From NCBI GenBank assembly GCA_009363875.1, contig CM018695.1:49275161-49339160 (forward strand): DNA of 64,000 nucleotides. Direction: 5' to 3'. Source of the stretch: Mikania micrantha. Lineage: Eukaryota; Streptophyta; Magnoliopsida; Asterales; Asteraceae. The stretch's first letter is position 1, and the number at the start of each line of letters is the position of its first letter. The position numbers and the translations under genes were made by a program. The notes under the pieces were generated by a model. It was not told where the DNA came from, did not search any database, and was given only the letters and a program-made list of their open reading frames with translations. Of this stretch, positions 32,821 to 44,159 are shown piece after piece.

Positions 32821-34137
32821 TATATATATATTTACATATGTTTTAGAAAAAGTAAAAGGATTTACATAGATTCAAGGGACTTTTAAGGGAAGATTTAAAG
32901 GGATGAAATTGTACTTAAAAAGAAATTATTTTAAAACGAATAGAAGCAATTCCGGTTATAATTACGATTGTTACCAAATTACTAATTTTGGTAATATGTA
33001 TTAAAAGTCAATATTAAGGATTCAAGGATTAGGTCGTAAAACCACTTTATAAACTCACGTGTTAATTGAAAATGTTTATTATAAACTAGATTTGCATGTG
33101 CGTAATTAGCCTTACTCACTAGGGCTTGGTGAACCTACTACTTCAGGACTTACGAACCGTTCAAATTACTAAGGCGAGTCTTGACCTCCCCTTTTTACTT
33201 AAATGTTTTGGGGATGTATCCGAGCTTTCTTTTAAAAGGATTTTTATGTGTGTTGTTGTACGATAAATTGTACCTCTTATCTAGCATTGCATAGACATAG
33301 GTACGTTTGGTTATGGATGTTGGTTTGAGGCAAATTATCAAGGTAGGGGGAAGGGGTGGGCCAGTGTAACTGTAAGACCTACTTACAACCACAGTGGGGC
33401 ATATACGTGATCAAATGGACCCGTGTGAATTGGAGGTACCTTGCTCTCTAGAAGCTAAGGATAAGGATAAGGAACATGATTCAGGATGGGGTCGAATGTT
33501 AGACTCCATCCTACGGGCCCATCCATACGGGGATAAGGGATTGTCGGGCGACTGTCACTACGGTGGAGTTGTTGCGGTTGACGTCACATGAAGGGATTTG
33601 GTGTCGCGCACTACATTGGACCCAATGTGCGTCATTCAACATTGTATTCAAATCAGTGGCTCTAAAGTAGTGTATATGTTTTCAAACATCGTGTTAGGAT
33701 CGTCGACGAATGAGTACTTGGCGTTGTGAGAGTTGATTTGTCAACCAGTTTACTTGCACACATAAATATGATTTGTTTATTATTTTAAATGTCACTGGCC
33801 ATGACTCACCAACTACATATGTAGTTGACTTATTTTAGTTCGTGATACAGGTAATATAGGAACAGGGAAGTGAAGGGATTTAAGAAGGATGCAAACAAGA
33901 AGTAGTAGATTAAATTTTGAAACCCGACTGCATGATAAGGCTATAGATTTTGTTAAAACATCGATTTAAGAATATGAATATTTTGTAACTTCACTTAAGC
34001 ACATTAATGTAGCAACTATTACTATGTTTTAAAAAAGTTCAAGTTTATTTGTATTTTCGTCAATATAAATCTTTCGCTGTATTTGACTAGCTAAGAATGG
34101 TATAGCATGACACCCCTAGGATCAGGGTGTTACAGGT

Positions 34138-34149
34138 TGGTATCAGAGC
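34138..34149 (+). promoter_or_regulatory. Primer binding site (tRNA-iMet type)
   Basis: TGGTATCAGAGC three bases after the LTR end GTGTTACA. It fixes the LTR boundary and the plus-strand orientation of the element. Confidence 0.9.
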
Positions 34150-36500
34150 TATAGGTTTCAGCGAAGTAAGGGTCATATAGATCCTTAAGATCTAACCTTT
34201 AGTTCTCTTAATCGTGAAAATATTAGGACCTAACCAGAATAGTTAGGAAGCATGGTACTTAATAGTTAGTGTATACGTGCAAGACAACTTGACAAGTGTG
34301 CCTAATCAACGATTGTCAAGGTTATATAGATACGAATATATTAATAGTTATCTATAATGCAGACTAACTTAGAAATCTCATCATGGGGATGACGGGAAGT
34401 TGGCAATTGAAAACTGACAACTGACAACTGATGAGTGACAAATGACTGTTGATAGCTGATTATACACATATGTTTATACTTGATTAGATATTGATGAGAT
34501 TTATTTTAAATTTCAGGATTTTAGAGGGAAATAGTAAAGATAAGGGTATCTTTGGAATATTTTGACGTAAAAAGACTTTGTGAAAGTGACATTCAGGAAG
34601 TCAAGGCATTGAAGAGGGCTCGACAGGCCTAGATTATCACATGATTAGATGCATCTGGTAACTGCGCGGATATACTATCTAGATCAAGATAGAGACAATC
34701 CCCCTACTCATGTGGTTAGTGTGTGCCACATGCAACACGTGGAAGACACTCTTCTTATCCAAGGAAGACCACCCAGATGCCCATAATTGAGTGGTTTGAG
34801 GTTTCGAGACACCTCGGGGAGATCACTCCTACTCCCCCAACACCTTATGAGGATGGGGATCCTTTTGAGGAGTTAGAGGCTCCAATTCATGTGGTAATTT
34901 CAGACGATGATACACGGGGTGTTGCTGCCAACAGTGTGCCACTGCTGGTGGTTTAAGATGATTAGACTGAGGTGGTAAAACACACAAGTGCTTAAGAGGA
35001 GAGTACTAACATGATAGAGGAGTATGAGCATGACAGTTCTGATGAATCGGTGCCAATGGAGTTTCTCATGAACAAAATACCGCGTAGAACAAGAAACCCA
35101 GAGCCATCATATGGTCGCACACTTAGACGAGAAGAGGAACATGGCATGGCAGACTCGCACATACGATCGGGTTAGCTTTAGGTACAATGTTGCGACTCCC
35201 GAGCTTAGCTTGAGGCACTATGGTAGAGTTTTGATGAAGAACATCATAGACAACATGTGATGTATCAACCGCCTCCTGCTGTATATCAGCAAACACCAAC
35301 AATCATGTATCAGGTGCCACCAGTTTACCCATAACTGTCAATTTATAAACCTACGCCTGCCTAGCTATGTTCCAACGCCTACCTATCCACAACCATCAAC
35401 GTATTAGTCACCCCATTGACCGGATACCAATCTCCACCTATTGGATATCCGACACCAGCTTACCCCATGTGCCCATCTCCACAAGTATACGCACATCCAT
35501 ATCCACATTATCAACAAGCAGTGTCGTATCAACATTACTAGCCATACCTGGAGCCACATAGAGAATTATTTGAGGCTAGACCTTTGAGCCGACCACATGT
35601 ACTTGAGACGTCCTGCCAATCAACCAACACTCGCTTGGATGATCGAGGCGAGGGTATTTCTCGTGGCAGGGATGCTCGATTCAGGGGAGATGATAATATA
35701 AGGAAGCGTTGATTGGAATGATCAGTAGTATGTTTATTTTTAATATTGTACTTTTGGATTGTGTTTCAAGATTTTTGTATTTTGTGGTACTAGACATTTA
35801 TGATACCAAACTTTGTTGTATTTCCTAACTAGATCCTGTACTGTTTAACTTTGGGAATCTTGTTATGGAGTATGTTTGTGATAATCTTTATTTTAAGTGC
35901 ATGCATGATGTATTTAAATGATGCTTCTTTAGTTAAAAATTATATTCGTAAGGCACTCATAAATGTTAGGACATATAATGATTATGAGATATATGATTTC
36001 TGATATGTATACCTTGGTTTGGATGTTTTGTATAAATAGAAAACAACAAAATTAACAATACTGAAAAAAGAGCAGGTCCATCTCAAGGAACCTGTCGTAA
36101 GAAGGTTGTGGGACCGACTGAGATCCATTCTGTTGAAGTTATAAAGAATGATACACCTCCTCCCAATTATGAAGAACAAAGGGAAAATGAAATAGAAACC
36201 AAACGGAAGAACCTAATAGCAACTAGCATCGTAGAGGTCACGCCTAAGATTATTAATGGGGTTACAAAAGCTGTTAGGAAGAAGTAAAATGTTGAAAAAG
36301 TTGGTAGCAAAAGTTCTAAGTCAAAACAAGATAAAGAAGAAAATCAAAGACAAAAGAAAAGATTCCTTTAGAATCCGAATCTACTTACCACTTTCTGATA
36401 GCAGTGATTACCATGATAGTAGTCACAGTTCTTATGACTCGGTTGATACCCCAAAAAGAAAGAAGGAAAAACCAAGTCTAAGGAATCAAGTTCAAAAGGG
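34150..36500 (+). pseudogene. Gypsy leader and decayed N-terminal coding region
   Basis: Positions 34150-34700 are leader with repeated AACTGACAACTGA motifs (about 34410-34460). At 34723-34954 an open frame reads MPHATRGRHSS, then PPTPYEDGDPFEEL. From 35000 to 35700 several broken frames encode proline-, tyrosine- and glutamine-rich sequence (YQQTPT, then YPTPAYP and YAHPYPHYQQ), plausibly a gag N-terminal extension. At 35700-36050 the sequence is AT-rich, UTR-like and non-coding. At 36056-36500 a basic, serine-rich frame leads into gag. I cannot assign domains with certainty. Confidence 0.45.
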
Positions 36501-37250
36501 TGTTCTTATCACAATTACATAGCATTCAAGCCTGAAGTGTTTAAAGGATATAAGTTGGCTACTGAAGCTGTAATATGGATTAAGGAGATTGAAACCACGG
36601 TTGATGTGAGTGGTTGCAAGGAGGAAGACAAAGTGAAGTTTGCTACTCAATATTTTAAGAACGAGGCTCACATTTGGTGGAAGACCATTTTTTCCACTTG
36701 GGATATAGAAAAAGCATATGCTATGGGTTGGAAGAAATTTCCCAAGATCTTCTTGAAAAAGTACGTGCCTCATCATGAGGTAGAAAAGTTGGAGGATGAG
36801 TACCTACACATGAAAATGGAGGGTATAGATTATCGAAAATACATTTCTCGCTTTTTGGAAATCAGGGGTTTGACTCATGACTTTGTTGGTTAAGAATCAA
36901 AATGAATAGGAAGGTTGATTTAGGGTGCTCATCATGACGTTCGGGCACACATGAGGACAACCAAACCCCGCTCAATGCAAAAAGCTACGAAATTACTTGT
37001 TGAACTTACCAAAGAACTTATTCGTACAAAAGGAAGCCATGTATTTGATTACAGTCATAAACGAAAATGTGATGATAGCAAGTCTGGGAGACATGGCGGA
37101 AAATTTGATCGTAGTGGGAAAAACTATAATGTTGAAAGCTACAGGTTCCGTAAGGTGGATTCAAGAGGGGAGATGGAAAGTCCGTTTTCAAAATACGCAA
37201 CAAATCGCATTTAGGGGAATGTTGACAAAAGCCATGTGGTAAATGTGGGA
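36501..37250 (+). pseudogene. Gypsy gag core, decayed
   Basis: FKPEVFKGYK at about 36530, then a VIWIKEIETT segment, IWWKTI at about 36670, KKYVPHHEVEKLEDEYLHMK and YRKYISRFLEI form the retrotransposon gag domain (PF03732-type), ending at a stop after HDFVG (36893). Downstream frames to 37240 encode basic linker sequence (HKRKCDD, FDRSGKNYN), then the zinc-knuckle start CGKCGK at 37233. Two or more stops lie between. Confidence 0.75.
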
Positions 37251-37880
37251 AAACGGGGCACTTGACCCACTAGTGTGGGAAACCTCCAGTTTGTTATCTG
37301 AGTGGCAAGGAAGGTCATATTAAAATTGATTGCGCGAATTTTAACAAAAACAATCCTCCAAAATAAAGCGATGAAGGAAGGGAGAAAATGTTGCAAAAGG
37401 CAACACAAGGATGTTTATTATGAGTGGTGAGGAAGTTCGTAGGATGGAGGACGTGATCACTGGTATGTTCGTAATTAATAATATTTATGCTCATGTTCCG
37501 TGGGAAAAACTATAATGTTAAAAGCAACAAGTTCCGTAAGGTGGATTCAAGAGGGGAGATGGAAAGTCCGTTTTCAAAATATGCAACAAATCGAATTTAG
37601 GGGAATGTTGACAAAAGCCATGTGGTAAATGTGGGAAAAAGGGGAACTTGACCCACTAGTGTGTGAAACCTCCAGTTTGTTATCTGAGCGGCAAGGAAGG
37701 TCATATTAAAATTGAGTGCGCGAATTTTAACAGAAATAAGCCTCCAAACCAAAGCGATGAAGGAAAGGGAGAAAATGTTGCAAAAGGCAACACAAGGGTG
37801 TTTATTATGAGTGGTGAGGAAGCTCGTAGGATGGAGGACGTGATCACTGGTATGTTCGTAATTAATAATATTTATGCTCA
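37113..37880 (+). repeat. 386-bp tandem duplication in gag
   Basis: The sequence around 37213 (AGGGGAATGTTGACAAAAGC) recurs at 37599, a period of 386. Unit 1 is about 37113-37497 and unit 2 about 37498-37880; the joint is at about 37498 (CATGTTC then CGTGGGAAAAAC). 386 is not a multiple of 3, so the duplication shifts the frame. The units differ at several bases, so the event is not very recent. Confidence 0.88.
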
Positions 37881-38158
37881 TGTTTTGTTTGATTCAGGAG
37901 CGAATAAAAGCTTTGTGTGCACAAAATTTATGTCATGTTTAAAATGATTTCCTGGAAAGTTAGAAAATCCTTACATGCTAGAAATGTCCAATAGACATGA
38001 AGAGAAGGTAAAGACCATGCTTAAGAACTGTGTTATTAGAATCAATGATTAGGATATTCCTTTAGAACTACTTCCCATGCACATAGTAGGATTTGACATT
38101 GTTCTAGGAATGGATTAGCTAACAGCCAATAAAGCGCGTATCAAGTATGAACTAAGGA
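37600..38158 (+). pseudogene. Gypsy zinc knuckle and protease
   Basis: CGKCGKRGN (degenerate knuckle), then CYLSGKEGHIKIEC (CCHC-like, 37679-37720) and the protease motif VLFDSGANKSFVC (37880-37920), so the catalytic DSG is present. GFDIVLGMD-stop-LTANKARI follows at about 38090-38140. Stops at 37945 and 38116 break it. The following coding sequence is interrupted by a SINE. Confidence 0.75.
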
Positions 38159-38370
38159 ACCTTGTGGAGATAGCCTAGTGGTAAAAGTGTTGAGGTGTTA
38201 ACCTTGAGGTCATGGGTTCTACTCATGGGGGTGACAATTTCTCCACAAGGCCACCGACCCGGGTGCTTGCGCCCGCGGTTTACCCGTTCCCCCCGGTTAG
38301 TCGGGTATTGGGGGGGACCCGGGGTTTACCACGCAAGTGGGTTCCCCGGTCATCAAAAAAAAAAAAAAAA
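38159..38370 (+). mobile_element. tRNA-derived SINE with poly(A) tail
   Basis: RNA polymerase III box A TAGCCTAGTGG (38171-38181) and box B GGTTCTACTC (38215-38224) are spaced as in tRNA genes. A GC-rich body is followed by a poly(A) tail of 16 or more (38355-38372). It is flanked by a perfect 16-bp target repeat, AAGTATGAACTAAGGA, at 38143-38158 and 38371-38386. Removing the SINE and one repeat restores a continuous gypsy pol reading. Confidence 0.92.
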
Positions 38371-38386
38371 AAGTATGAACTAAGGA

Positions 38387-39540
38387 CTCTTGACGTACAA
38401 CTTCCTGATGAATCAAGGATTGAAATTAAAAGGGAATTGCCCCGAAAATCAAATAACATCATTTTACTAATGAAGGCATATAAATGCTTGCGAATGAGTT
38501 ACAAAAGCTTTGTTTTATATATGCATTCTATCGAGGAAGAAAGGAAAATTGAGGATGTGCGGATAGTCACTAAGTATCTCGATGTATTTCAAGAGGGATT
38601 GTTAGGATTACCTCCAGCACGACAAGTCGAGTTTAGGATTGGCTTACTACCAGGAACTGCACCTATTGCAAGGGCTCCATTCCGCCTAGCTCCATCCGAA
38701 ATGCGTGAATTGATGTAGCAACTCCAGGAGGTATTGGAAAAAAGGATTGATAAGGCTAAGTTCTTCAACATGGGGAGCCTCGATCTTATCTGTAATGAAA
38801 CAGGACAGTTCGATGTGGATGTGTATTGATTATCAAGGTTTGAATAAGGTGACTATAAAGAATATACATATGTTTCCTAGGATTGATGACTTATTTGATC
38901 AACTACATGGTTCAAGTTACTTATCAAAGATTGATCTACATACATGGTATCATCAGGTGAGGGTAAATGAAGAGGATGTTGCAAAAGCAACTTTTCGAAT
39001 CAGGTGCGGACACTAAGAATTCCTTGTAATGCCGTTTGGATTAACCAATGCGCTTGAGGTATTCATGAACCTAATGAATTGAGTGTGTAAACGTTATCTG
39101 GACAAGTTCATTATTTTCTTCATAGACGGCATATTGTTGTATTCTCGCACCAAACATGAACACAAAGGACATCTCAGGATGCTTTTAGAGCTCTTAAGAA
39201 AGGAGAAGATATATGCAAAGTTCTCAAAGTGTGAATTCTTGCCTCGAGAAGTACAACTTCTAGGGCATGTTATAAATGACAAACGAATCCAAGTTGACCC
39301 TACAAAGTTTGAAACGGTAATGAGGTGGGAAATGCCTAAATCACTAACAGAGATCCGACGATTCTTGGGTTTAGCAGGTTACTACAGGAGATTTATCCAA
39401 GATTTCTCCATGATAGTTTTCCCTCTGACCTCACTAAATCAAAAGAATTTCAAGTTTGTCTTGGATCAAAAACAAGAAGAATCATTCTAGATTCTTAAGC
39501 AGAGGCTTAGTAGCACACCTATCTGGCATTGCTAGATGGT
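38387..39540 (+). pseudogene. Gypsy reverse transcriptase, catalytic Asp lost
   Basis: Linker with MKAYKCLRMSYKSFV and then LPPARQVEFRIGLLPGTAPI leads to RT: CIDYQGLNKVTIKN, PRIDDLFDQLHGSSYLSKID, VMPFGLTNA and the active site at about 39115-39135, reading FFIDGILLYS. Gypsy RTs normally have F[IV]DD here, so the second catalytic Asp is Gly. GHVINDKRIQVDPTKFE and RRFLGLAGYYRRFIQDFS follow. There are several stops and a frame change near 38740. Confidence 0.82.
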
Positions 39541-40731
39541 AATAATGATTTTGCTCTATACTGTGATGCTTCAGCAAAAGGAATGTGTTGTGTCCTCATG
39601 CAAAGGAACAACGTGATTGCTTATGCTTCAAGGCAATTAAAAAGGCATGAGGAAATTATGCAACTCATGACCTTGAACTAGGCGCAGTGGTGTTTGTGTT
39701 AAAAATCTGGCGTCATTATCTGTATGGCACAAGATTCGTGGTATATTCGGACCATAAGAGCCTAAAGCATATATAAATCAAAAGGATTTAAATATCAACG
39801 CCGATTGATGAATTTGTCACTTATTATGATTTTGAGGTTCAATACCATCTAGTAAAGGAAAAAGTAGTTGCCGATGCCTTAAGCCAAAAGGAAAGAATTA
39901 AACTGATTTGTTTACGATCGTTAAGATTAGATGTGCGAGTGGATTTAATGGATCAACTGAAGAAGGCTCAAGAACATGCACTTGAAGATGACAATGTCCA
40001 ATTTGAGGAAATGATAAAAACAATTCAAGAAATGACAAAAGGAAATGATTGGTTGTAAGGTTGAAAACCATGATCTGGGTACCAAAGTATGGAGGTTTAA
40101 GGGGTCTTATACTGGAGGAAGCACACAAATCAAAATATCTAATGCATCCGGGATCAGATAAAATGTACTATACCTTATAGGACCACTACTGGTGGCCAGG
40201 GGTGAAAAAGGATATATCGGGATACATTGAAAGGTGTTTAAGCTGCTTACAGGTGAAGGCTGAACACCAAAATCCATTAAGTAAGTTACAACCTCTAGAT
40301 TTCCAAGTCTGGAAATGGGAGAGGATTACGATGGATTTTTTCATGAAGTTACCAAGGACTAAGAGAGAAAATGATTCCATTTGGGTAATTATGGACAGAT
40401 TAACTAAGTCTATGCACTTCTTAGTTATTAAGGAATCCTATGAATTAGAAAGATTGTCACAAATCTACGTGGATGAAATTGTAACAAAGCATGGTGTGCC
40501 GCTTTTGATTGTTTCAGATCGAGACAACTGATTTACTACACAGTTGTCGCAAGGCTTTCAAAACACAATGGGAACCAGACTTGATATGAGCACGACTTAC
40601 CTCCCCAAACCGACGGCCAAAGTGAAAGTACAATACAAACATTATAGGATATGCTCCGTGCTTGTATGATAGAATTTGGTGGTAGCTGGGACACACATCT
40701 TCCACTCATGGATTTTTCTTACAATAATATC
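39541..40731 (+). pseudogene. Gypsy RNase H and integrase, truncated
   Basis: RNase H relics include YCDASAKGM (about 39557), NVIAYASRQLKRHE and HYLYGTRF. Integrase has HPGSDKMYYTL and HYWWPGVKKDISGYIERC, then CLQVKAEHQNP (HHCC finger), MDFFMKLPRT (first Asp) and VSDRDN (second Asp region, 40513-40530). The frame then breaks. The sequence stops at 40731, inside the usual FSYNN segment, where the Athila-like LTR begins. The rest of this element is not in the window. Confidence 0.78.
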
Positions 40732-42640
40732 TGATGTGCGTGAAACTATATGTTTTATATGATGGATTTTTCACACAGATTTTAGTTTTAAAATGGTCTT
40801 TAATAAAAACTAAATCACACACAATAGGCAAGTGTACCTATCGTATAGTAATATAGCTAATGGTAAGAATCAGATATTAATCCATGGACACGATATCTCT
40901 CAATACTAAACCTCGGTCCATGTTTAGCAAAAACATGAAGAAGTCGGGTTTGAGAAGTTTTTTAACAATAATAGCTAAATAACTAGATTTTAAAATAATC
41001 TAAAGTGTAAGGAAATTGCCTAGATTATGAATTCACTTAGTCTAGTGATGTGAATAATATGAATTGGTAAATCAAAGGTTGACTAGATTCCGGTCAAAGA
41101 TATCTAATTCTATAATCTTTTGGAAAATCAAAATGATAAATATGTTCTAATCACCTAAGAGTATTATATGAAGCCTAAATTCAAGGTATATGTCAAGATT
41201 TAATCAAGAATTATTCATCCGTCAAGAATCTTAATTCTACAACTTAAGGAAAACTAACATGATTTATACACACTAATCTCCCTAAGTTGCATAAATTCAA
41301 CAAAACTACAATTTCTTCCAACTTAAAATCTATGAACACAATCATGCAAATGAGGCCATTTGGCCATAATTTCCTAACTTACATGTTAATAATGTTCAAC
41401 AAATCATAACATCACCATGGTTTTTTCAAACTTTAGTGAAAGAAATTATACTTATGCAAGTTTCATAATATTCAAGAAACCAATTATCATTCCTAATATA
41501 ATGGCATAATCTTAAAAACAAGTTATAAGATCATAAACAAATGTGTGATCATGGTTTTCCAACATATTATGACTAAACATTCATCATTCTTGAACACTAA
41601 TTAACCTACACAAGTATACAACATCATTGGAACAAAATCATAATTTCATCTTGAATCTTGACATAAACCAATCTAACCAATTCATAAAATCACCATCACA
41701 TGAACATAAGTTTCATCATAATCTAGACAACAGAGTGAGTAGCCCATAAGGCTTACAAGAAGAACAATAAAGTGTGCAAAATTAACAAGAAACATGATGG
41801 AAGTAACAAATTCAAACCACTAGCAAGCAAGGATTGGAAACAAAATGGTGTTGGATGCTTCTTGGATCTTCAAGACCTTCAAAATCTCCCTTGAAAAGCT
41901 TGGAAAATTCTGATTAGTGGGTATTTTTGCTCTAGGAAGTCTAGCCCTTTCAAATGAGGAGAAAAACTCAATTTATAGAAAGTCTAGAGTTTGGCACGGT
42001 CGTGCAAGGTGCTACAGTGTTTCACTTGTGGTCTGGGGCTGTTGTCGAAGTTGCCATTTTCAGCTAAGTCTTGAAAATCGACTCGAGGTGTCAGGCACGG
42101 TCGTGCCAAAAGTCGCACGGTCGTGCACGAGTCAGAATGGCCGGCACTACCTTTCTTTGGCCAGACACTGGCTAGCTTGCACGGTCGTGCAACGCTCATG
42201 CACAGTTGTGCATGGGTCAGCACTACCATGCATGGCCTGGCACTACCTCGTTGCACGGTCGTGCAGGGATCATGCACGGTCGTGCATGGGTCAGCACTAT
42301 CATGCATGTCCCAGCACTACCTGGTTGCACAGTAGTGCATGGTTTATGCACGGTCGTGCACGGGTTAGCGCTGCCATGCTTGGCCTTGGCACTGCTTGTG
42401 TTGGGTCCGGAGTAGGGCTGCACTGCCAGTGCAAGATTTGGAACGGTAGTGCACATCTGGGAATTTGCTCAGAAATTGCTGAAATTCCATATAAGGCTTG
42501 ATTTTCTTCCTAGAAAGGTCGTTTGTCCTGCAAATTCACAAAAACAATAATTAGGACTATTTGTTAATGAATTTGCTTGTTGTTAACGTTAAAACCGGGT
42601 GAAATTATATCAAATAATATGTATAATTTAACATATATCA
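40732..42640 (-). mobile_element. 3' LTR of an Athila-like element, 1.9 kb
   Basis: In element (minus) orientation it begins TGATATATGTT right after a polypurine tract and ends CACGCACATCA at 40732, adjoining the truncated gypsy integrase. A cluster of GCACGGTCGTGC palindromes occupies 41994-42440. Size and position downstream of the env-position ORF fit a 3' LTR. The 5' LTR is not in the window, so the boundaries cannot be confirmed by a pair. Confidence 0.65.
41994..42445. repeat. GCACGGTCGTGC palindrome array
   Basis: Seven exact copies of the 12-base motif GCACGGTCGTGC, at about 41994, 42093, 42117, 42179, 42255, 42276 and 42348, with variants such as GCACAGTTGTGC and GCACAGTAGTGC between them. 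They alternate with TCAGCACTACCATGCATG-like sequence. More copies occur at 45720-46140 in the same element. Confidence 0.9.
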
Positions 42641-42657
42641 AATATCCCCACACTTGA
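42641..42657 (-). promoter_or_regulatory. Polypurine tract of the Athila-like element
   Basis: Minus strand AGTGTGGGGATATT immediately precedes the LTR start TGATATATG. Upstream GAGGACAAGCAAAGTTCA is the usual context of such tracts in Athila/Tat-type elements. Confidence 0.7.
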
Positions 42658-42659
42658 AC

Positions 42660-44150
42660 TTTGCTTGTCCTCAAGCAAACAATGAACCTTAATGGTGAAA
42701 CCAAATTCTAATAATCAACTTGTAAGCAAAGATGACTCAAATAATTAAGAACTTAGATTGTTCATCAAAGGTTTACCAAATTTGAAATTGTAAGCAAGAA
42801 AATAAAATCAAAATTATCAACAAGAATTTATAAACAAGAGGATTCACTAACATGTTACACCTTATATTTCTCACAATGTTCACACACACTCTGTTTATTT
42901 CGGATTCATACATGTATTGTGTATGTATAGAACACTCAATTGCCAAGACGATGAATCAACAAATATGATACTTGTATGAAAAATCAACACTAAATCAACT
43001 AGCCAAAACAAAGCATCAATTAATTACAAGGACTTTTATTGGTTTGTGTTTGGGTTGGAGGATGATTGGGGACAAAGAGGTTAAGACAAGGGAAATCCGT
43101 TGGCCAAAAATTCAATAACAAGAGATATACTACAAAGCCTTTTTGGCTTAAACGAAATGATTTTTTTTGACATAGATCAATAAGCAAAATTTGTGTTGCT
43201 TAATTATTTGTTTCTCAAGAACTACAAAAAAAATGTAACTTCTTGCCAACTTTGAAACAGGATTTCAATAAAAGAAATGGGTTGATGGAGAAGGTGGTGA
43301 TGAGAGTTTGTTCTAATGCCTTGATTAATTCCAACTATGTTCAAGCTTATGACTATGGAGATGCATGTTTTAAACAAGTATTAATTTGAAAGAAACATCC
43401 GGCACACTCAATCCATACAATATGCAATGAAACTACTAATGCTAAAGGTTTCAATTGCTCACCAAAAAATGGAGGGAGTGGGTAATAAAATATAAGATAT
43501 AACTTTTAGCTCCTCCTTTCGTCTAATTATAAATGATGATAACAAAAAAATTTATTTCACTTGTAACAATTTCAAATTTAAGAAACCCTTTTCAAAACAA
43601 GCCTCATTTTAATTATCAAAAACTTGTTTGCTTAACTTGTTGATTACAAAAAATTTAATTGCCACAAAAAATTAACAAAAGGTTCTTTGCAAAAATGTTT
43701 ATTACTTTTGGACAAACAAAGCTATATCAACAACCAAAAGTATACCCCTCCCCACACTTAAATTGCACAATGTCCTTATTGGGCAACAAAAACATGCAAA
43801 AGTAAGAATGATAACGCATGAGTGTGAAAAAGAATAACACTTCGCTACGAATGCTTGCAGAAATCGACGAGTAGAATCGGCACGAGTCTTTGCAACTAGA
43901 ATGGCATGAACGTACCTGCACCTTGAAAAACCTCTACAATAAAAAAGCTAAAAACAACAACCCAGCATCAACCACGTGACTGAAATAGAAGCAAAAAATC
44001 CAACAATTGAAATAAAAAGCAACCAAAAATGTTTACAACCCAAAGAAAAGAAATATCCAAAATAACAGAGTTTGTACGAACTGTTAAATGTACAACTCTA
44101 CCAAAAAATATAAATAACTACCAGAAAAAGCTAGACTGTGGGGGAAGGAG
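42660..44150 (-). other. Athila-like 3' untranslated spacer
   Basis: No gene. A second polypurine-like tract, minus strand AAGTGTGGGGAGGGG, lies at 43745-43760, 1.1 kb before the one that abuts the LTR. The rest is AT-rich sequence without recognisable coding. Confidence 0.5.
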
Positions 44151-44159
44151 AACATCAGA

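Larger units (their letters stand above)
30393..34134 (+). mobile_element. 5' LTR of a gypsy element, 3.74 kb
   Basis: Starts TGTAACAC and ends GTGTTACA, a perfect 8-base terminal inverted repeat, and is followed 3 bases later by a tRNA-iMet PBS. It contains an AT microsatellite and a 394-bp foldback element, so its original length was about 3.3 kb. 1-1184 is a second copy of its 5' third. A block at 30721-31468 with ATACGG palindromes is present here but not in that copy. Open frames within are low in complexity. Confidence 0.85.

Noticed and set aside
33195..33591. Short open frames in the gypsy LTR
   Set aside because: They are inside the defined 30393-34134 LTR, show no recognisable domain, and cannot be checked against the 1-1184 copy, which ends before this part.
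38159..38240. tRNA gene
   Set aside because: Boxes A and B are present, but there is no cloverleaf acceptor pairing and the unit has poly(A) and 16-bp target repeats, so it is a SINE.
42123..42456. Repeat proteins encoded by the GCACGGTCGTGC region
   Set aside because: Open frames on both strands arise from the palindromic repeat itself; no start context, and they lie in an LTR.
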